From Nitrospira sp. (lineage in GTDB: Bacteria; Nitrospirota; Nitrospiria; Nitrospirales; Nitrospiraceae), in contig JAFEBM010000004.1 of NCBI GenBank assembly GCA_018242685.1, positions 33,621 through 97,620 of the forward strand: DNA of 64,000 bases. The letters are read 5' to 3'. Position 1 is the stretch's first letter. The number at the start of each line of letters is the position of its first letter. The notes under the pieces were generated by a model, which saw only the letters and a list, made by a program, of their open reading frames with translations, ran no database searches and was not told the DNA's origin. A program made the translations under genes and the position numbers. This document shows, one piece after another, positions 60,512 through 64,000 of the stretch.

Positions 60512-61474
60512 CTAAGGGATCAAATCGGAATGATTCGGTTCCTGAGCCAGCGCTCCCGGGCCTCCAAACAGGTGACCGGCCATACGTATCAACTCGGGAG
60601 GCAGATCGAGTCCTAAATGCTCTGCGGAGTTCAAGTTCAACGCCAATTGAGAGCGTTCGGGAGTCTGGAGCAAACCGGTTGACGCGTGGTGCCCGCTCAG
60701 GCGAGCGAGCGCGATATGGGCTGCCTGCCGTCCCACAGCCCACGGATCCAAGACCAGTGCGCCAAGCGCGCCTTGCTGAACCAGTGTCGATGAGAAGGTG
60801 AACAACGGCACTTTGGCATCAAGCGTCGATTCCAAGAAAAACGGGATGGCTGATTCGGATACCACGGTCTGGTCTTGTATCAGCCAAAGCGCATCGATCT
60901 TTGGCAGTAACGCTCGGACGACGTTGGGAATCTCCTCTTGGCGATGGACGGCGACTGCGAGGAGCTCCAGTCCATGCTGTTTGGCTGCCTGATGTGCCTG
61001 GCGGATAAAGTCACCGTTGTGATCTTCATCATAGAGGACCCCGACGCGATTGCGATTGGGTAGGGCGGAGCGAAGCGCTGCGAGTTGTGTCGCTGCGGGC
61101 AGCCGGACGGCAATTCCGGTCATGTTAGGGGCGGGGAGTCCATAGGCTTCCGGGTTGAGTACCATGCAGAACACCACCGGCTGATCGAAAATCTCCAGCT
61201 TGGCGGCCATGGCAGCCTTCAGCCCGACGGCGAAGATCAGATCGGGGGGAGACGCCCGCAAAATTCTGGCGATTTGCCGCCCTTCTGCGAGTTGGCCGTT
61301 GAGGTTATATTCCTTGACAGATGTAGTCGAAGGGATTCCCGCTTTAAACCCGGCAACGGCTTGCTCGTAGTAGGGGAGGCCTCTCGATTTAATGACGGCA
61401 ATTTCTTCGGCGTCGGCTATGCCGGATAGATGTGTGAACAAGAGGAGAGAGAGAACAAAGAATACTGGCGGCAT
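60512..61474 (-). CDS. Periplasmic ABC-type substrate-binding protein without cognate permease
   Basis: 320 residues, signal peptide (FFVLSLLLFTHLSGIADA). Type I periplasmic-binding fold of the ABC_sub_bind family: AVIKSRGLPYYEQAVAGFKA, PDLIFAVGLKAAMAAKL, PVVFCMVLNPEAYGL, RVGVLYDEDHNGDFIRQA and DALWLIQDQTVVSESAIPFF. No permease or ATPase gene is nearby. It lies between the TonB receptor and the kinase genes, so it may serve as a sensor subunit rather than in transport. Confidence 0.85.
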   Translation of the reverse strand: MPPVFFVLSLLLFTHLSGIADAEEIAVIKSRGLPYYEQAVAGFKAGIPSTTSVKEYNLNGQLAEGRQIARILRASPPDLIFAVGLKAAMAAKLEIFDQPVVFCMVLNPEAYGLPAPNMTGIAVRLPAATQLAALRSALPNRNRVGVLYDEDHNGDFIRQAHQAAKQHGLELLAVAVHRQEEIPNVVRALLPKIDALWLIQDQTVVSESAIPFFLESTLDAKVPLFTFSSTLVQQGALGALVLDPWAVGRQAAHIALARLSGHHASTGLLQTPERSQLALNLNSAEHLGLDLPPELIRMAGHLFGGPGALAQEPNHSDLIP

Positions 61475-61637
61475 GAAGGGCCTTCTTTCGGCATCCGCTT
61501 GGCTATGTTAGCCGATTTTCTATGACTATCGTTCACATTCTCAAGTGTTCCTGAAAATATCTGTGCCGCGACCGTAATGTGGGCTAGCTAGAATCCAAGG
61601 CAACTCTTGGGCCACAGAACTGTAGGTGATGAGTGAA

Positions 61638-63719
61638 TCAAAGCTTCATGGTTAACCAACCCAACACTCGAGTACCCAGTAGGTCGCCCAAAGGGTGTTC
61701 ACGATGTCGATCATTCAATGCGTTAAACACGGAAACTGCCACTTCGGCTTCGCGCGCATAATCAGAAGCCTGTTGTCGCCAGATGAGATAGCCAAGACGT
61801 ATATTCAACAGGTTATAGCTGGGGACATGTTCTGAAGGAAGGACAGTCCCAGTCTGAAAAAAAGGAACGAGACTCGTAAAGGTATCGCCCAATGGGTACG
61901 ATGCGACGCCTACATGATGATAGAGTACCTCGCCAGTAAACGAGCTCCAAGTCACGCGGAGACCAGTGTTCACCTTGTGGTGAGGAAATCCTCGTCGGCT
62001 GAATCCACCGGAGGTTTGGCTGATTTCCTGGTACGCATAGTTGGCAAACCCCGAGAGCCAGGATGTCAGCAGAACTTCGAGACCGACTTCCCCTCCATAC
62101 ACATCGGCCACACCCCCATTCAGAGGACGGGAGGCATCGGATGGGATATCAGTCGTGTTTCGAATGGTAATGAGGTCCGAAATATGATTGAAGAACCCGG
62201 TGATCCTGGTTCGCAGGCGGTGGTTCCACCACCAACCTTGATATCCCAATTCATAGGAAGTAATGCGTTCGGGTTTTACGTCACTTGATCCAAAGGACAA
62301 GACATTCACTGGCGGCAATCCAGGAAGCGTCAAAGGGGTAAGAATGCTGAAGCCGACCTCGAATGTTGTGGGCGGGCGATAGGCGAGGGAACCGGACAGT
62401 CGAAAGGCATGGTTCGAATTCAAATGGTACATGACCGCACCACGAGGGGAGAGCGTAGGAGAAATGAAGCTGTCGACGTCGTAACGTAGTCCGGTGCTCA
62501 CTTCTAACGAGGGGAGCACAAGCCAATCTCCTAGAGTATAGAATCCTAGCCGATTCTCTGTTGTGCGAGTGGTAAGGAAAGTTGATGAATCAATGATGCG
62601 ACGAAAGTTGGCACCGATGTTCAATCTGAGAGTTGTAAACGGCTTAAGTTGATACCGTGCCTCGACATCATAGCTATTATAGGACTCCTTATCTGTTCGT
62701 CCAAGTTGGCCGATTTGACCCCAAAATGGAGCCAGTAGAGGAAATATTCGGCTGTCGCTTTCAGAGAAGTTTCCAAACCACCAGCCACGGATCCAAAGCC
62801 CACTCCGCTCATACGTGGCAGCTCCATATGCCTGAGACGCATATAGTTCTGATGTCGATGTATCGTGCGTCGTCCCTACATAAGGGTTCGATGTTGTCAG
62901 CCCCGCTTCAGCTCGTATTTTCCCTGCACCTGAAAAGTGATATTCCGCTACTCCGCCAATGCGTTGCGCGTTGAGAGCCTGTCGGTCACGGTCTGACCAT
63001 CTCTGAGTTTGCTCATGCCCGCCTGATAGACGATAACCCCAGTTTCCCACCGTGCCTGCTTGGACTGCGCTGGTGAGCATTGTGCCGACCTCGCCACCTG
63101 CCACTTGCAGCGTGGTTCCTTTCATCTCTTCCGGAGATTTTGTGATGATGTTCACGACGCCGTCGAAAGCATTGAAGCCGTACACGGCCGATGCCGGTCC
63201 CTTCAGGACTTCGATTCGCTTAATCTCGGTCAAGGAGACAGGTAGCATTTTCCAAAGGACGACTCCAACTTGGTCGATGTAGATGGAGCGTCCATCGATC
63301 AGGACCTGGAGTTTATTGGCTCTCAACTGATTATTTCCCCGCACGCTCACGTTGAAGTCGACGGCGTTCGTTTGCATGACTTCCATGCCAGGAACTTGCC
63401 GCAGCAGAGTGGGAATGTCGGTGGCTCCTGAGTGCCGGATGTCTTCATCAGTAATCACGTAGACATTGGACGGGGCCCGAGATATCGGTTGTTCGTAGCG
63501 GCTGGCGATGCTGACGGTTTCTTCTTTCAGGTAGAGCGCTTCTTCTTGGATCTGCTGTTCCGTCGCTGAAGATGCGCGAGAGGTTGGGAATGAAGACTCA
63601 GCCCAGGCGTCCAACGGGCCACATAACCAGCAGGCTGAAAGTAAGGCGATGAACCTCCATCTCGTACCCAGGTGGATCAGTTGCTCGGCCCGTAGTAGCT
63701 GTGCATTCCTGTTTCCCAT
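61638..63719 (-). CDS. TonB-dependent outer-membrane receptor
   Basis: 693 residues: signal peptide (FIALLSACWLCGPLDAWAES), possible TonB box (EETVSIAS), plug domain (NVYVITDEDIRHSGATDIPT, KRIEVLKGPASAVYGFNAFD) and a beta-barrel ending LGWLTMKL. Plug motifs resemble vitamin/siderophore and TonB receptors of the BtuB/CirA type. First gene of an operon with a periplasmic binding protein and a histidine kinase. Substrate unknown. Confidence 0.88.
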   Translation of the reverse strand: MGNRNAQLLRAEQLIHLGTRWRFIALLSACWLCGPLDAWAESSFPTSRASSATEQQIQEEALYLKEETVSIASRYEQPISRAPSNVYVITDEDIRHSGATDIPTLLRQVPGMEVMQTNAVDFNVSVRGNNQLRANKLQVLIDGRSIYIDQVGVVLWKMLPVSLTEIKRIEVLKGPASAVYGFNAFDGVVNIITKSPEEMKGTTLQVAGGEVGTMLTSAVQAGTVGNWGYRLSGGHEQTQRWSDRDRQALNAQRIGGVAEYHFSGAGKIRAEAGLTTSNPYVGTTHDTSTSELYASQAYGAATYERSGLWIRGWWFGNFSESDSRIFPLLAPFWGQIGQLGRTDKESYNSYDVEARYQLKPFTTLRLNIGANFRRIIDSSTFLTTRTTENRLGFYTLGDWLVLPSLEVSTGLRYDVDSFISPTLSPRGAVMYHLNSNHAFRLSGSLAYRPPTTFEVGFSILTPLTLPGLPPVNVLSFGSSDVKPERITSYELGYQGWWWNHRLRTRITGFFNHISDLITIRNTTDIPSDASRPLNGGVADVYGGEVGLEVLLTSWLSGFANYAYQEISQTSGGFSRRGFPHHKVNTGLRVTWSSFTGEVLYHHVGVASYPLGDTFTSLVPFFQTGTVLPSEHVPSYNLLNIRLGYLIWRQQASDYAREAEVAVSVFNALNDRHREHPLGDLLGTRVLGWLTMKL

Positions 63720-63903
63720 TTCAACACCAGAACAAGCTCGGCGAAGAGAATGGTTGTATTGTTGATTGGTTGGAAATCGAGGGTAGTGAATTTATCTTAA
63801 GACAGAGGTTATCTGCTACAGTTAGGAATGGATAATGTTTGTTTACAGAAGCGTGGATGCCGATCTCCGCTTTGTCCTCTAACTTCCTTCTGTTCTGCCG
63901 CTT

Positions 63904-64000
63904 ATGACACAAGCCGATGCTAAAGCAAAGGTTCTCAGGCCGTGGTTGTTTATTCAGATGAATCGAAACAGATACTGGATCAGTGGTGTCCGGAGATTTT
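63904..64000 (+). CDS. Possible start of a gene running off the window
   Basis: An open frame from ATG at 63904 reads MTQADAKAKVLRPWLFIQMN and continues past the edge without a stop. No clear ribosome site. Orientation is divergent from the TonB receptor. Too short to identify. Confidence 0.3.
   Translation, partial: MTQADAKAKVLRPWLFIQMNRNRYWISGVRRF

Overview
The window looks like chromosomal DNA from a GC-rich, Gram-negative, aerobic bacterium of the Nitrospira type (Nitrospirota). The basis is recognition of protein families only: outer-membrane barrels, a TonB receptor, lipoproteins, a CzcCBA efflux system, DUF3386, DUF5069, NIL-domain and CADD-like proteins, an NDH-2 dehydrogenase, and many two-component and small zinc-binding proteins. 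There is no rRNA, tRNA, CRISPR array or phage module to fix the taxonomy.

Layout. 1-1752: a decayed IS256-type transposase fragment abutting a decayed IS3-family element with both inverted repeats preserved. 1918-4992: secreted proteins (BACON-like/Fn3 protein, Fn3 lipoprotein, small membrane protein, outer-membrane barrel). 5014-9138 (minus): glgC followed by a Ski2-like helicase encoded as two separate genes in permuted order. 9754-18589 (plus): czcC-czcB-czcA, a HEAT-repeat protein, peptide deformylase and an MsbA-like ABC exporter. 18745-20352: small accessory genes, a frameshifted small gene/DUF2283 pair and a decayed gene copy. 20517-29709 (minus): NDH-2, universal stress protein, small ORFs, a stand-alone receiver, a NarX/NarL-type kinase-regulator pair, DedA, Slp, DUF2950 and a small exported protein.

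29778-34954 (minus) is a compact sulfur-carrier operon: ThiS-like carrier, CysK, MoeB-type E1, threonine-synthase-like PLP enzyme, CysO-like carrier, NIL protein, a second MoeB-type E1 and a JAMM peptidase. It probably moves sulfur as protein thiocarboxylates into cysteine and perhaps homocysteine; metH lies about 18 kb away. 35154-39726 (plus): PLD-like protein, flavin monooxygenase, a nucleotidyltransferase-fold protein lacking its Asp pair, a TPM protein and a DsbA-like lipoprotein. 39727-41993 is accessory: a small TA-like pair, DUF2442, a second and diverged copy of the dsbA 3' end, and a predicted PD-(D/E)XK nuclease.

42053-53312 holds housekeeping and hypothetical genes (MBL hydrolase, DUF5069, DUF3386, ClpS, HemW, FmdB, FGE-fold protein, CADD-like protein, BamE-like and DUF4124 proteins). 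53438-63719: metH, a sigma-54 response regulator, and a convergent operon of TonB receptor, periplasmic binding protein and histidine kinase. A possible partial gene runs off the right edge.

The most unusual observations are the split, permuted Ski2-like helicase, the doubled thiocarboxylate carrier operon with a carrier ending Gly-Gly-Gly-Arg beside a JAMM peptidase, and the accessory segment bracketed by two diverged dsbA 3' ends.
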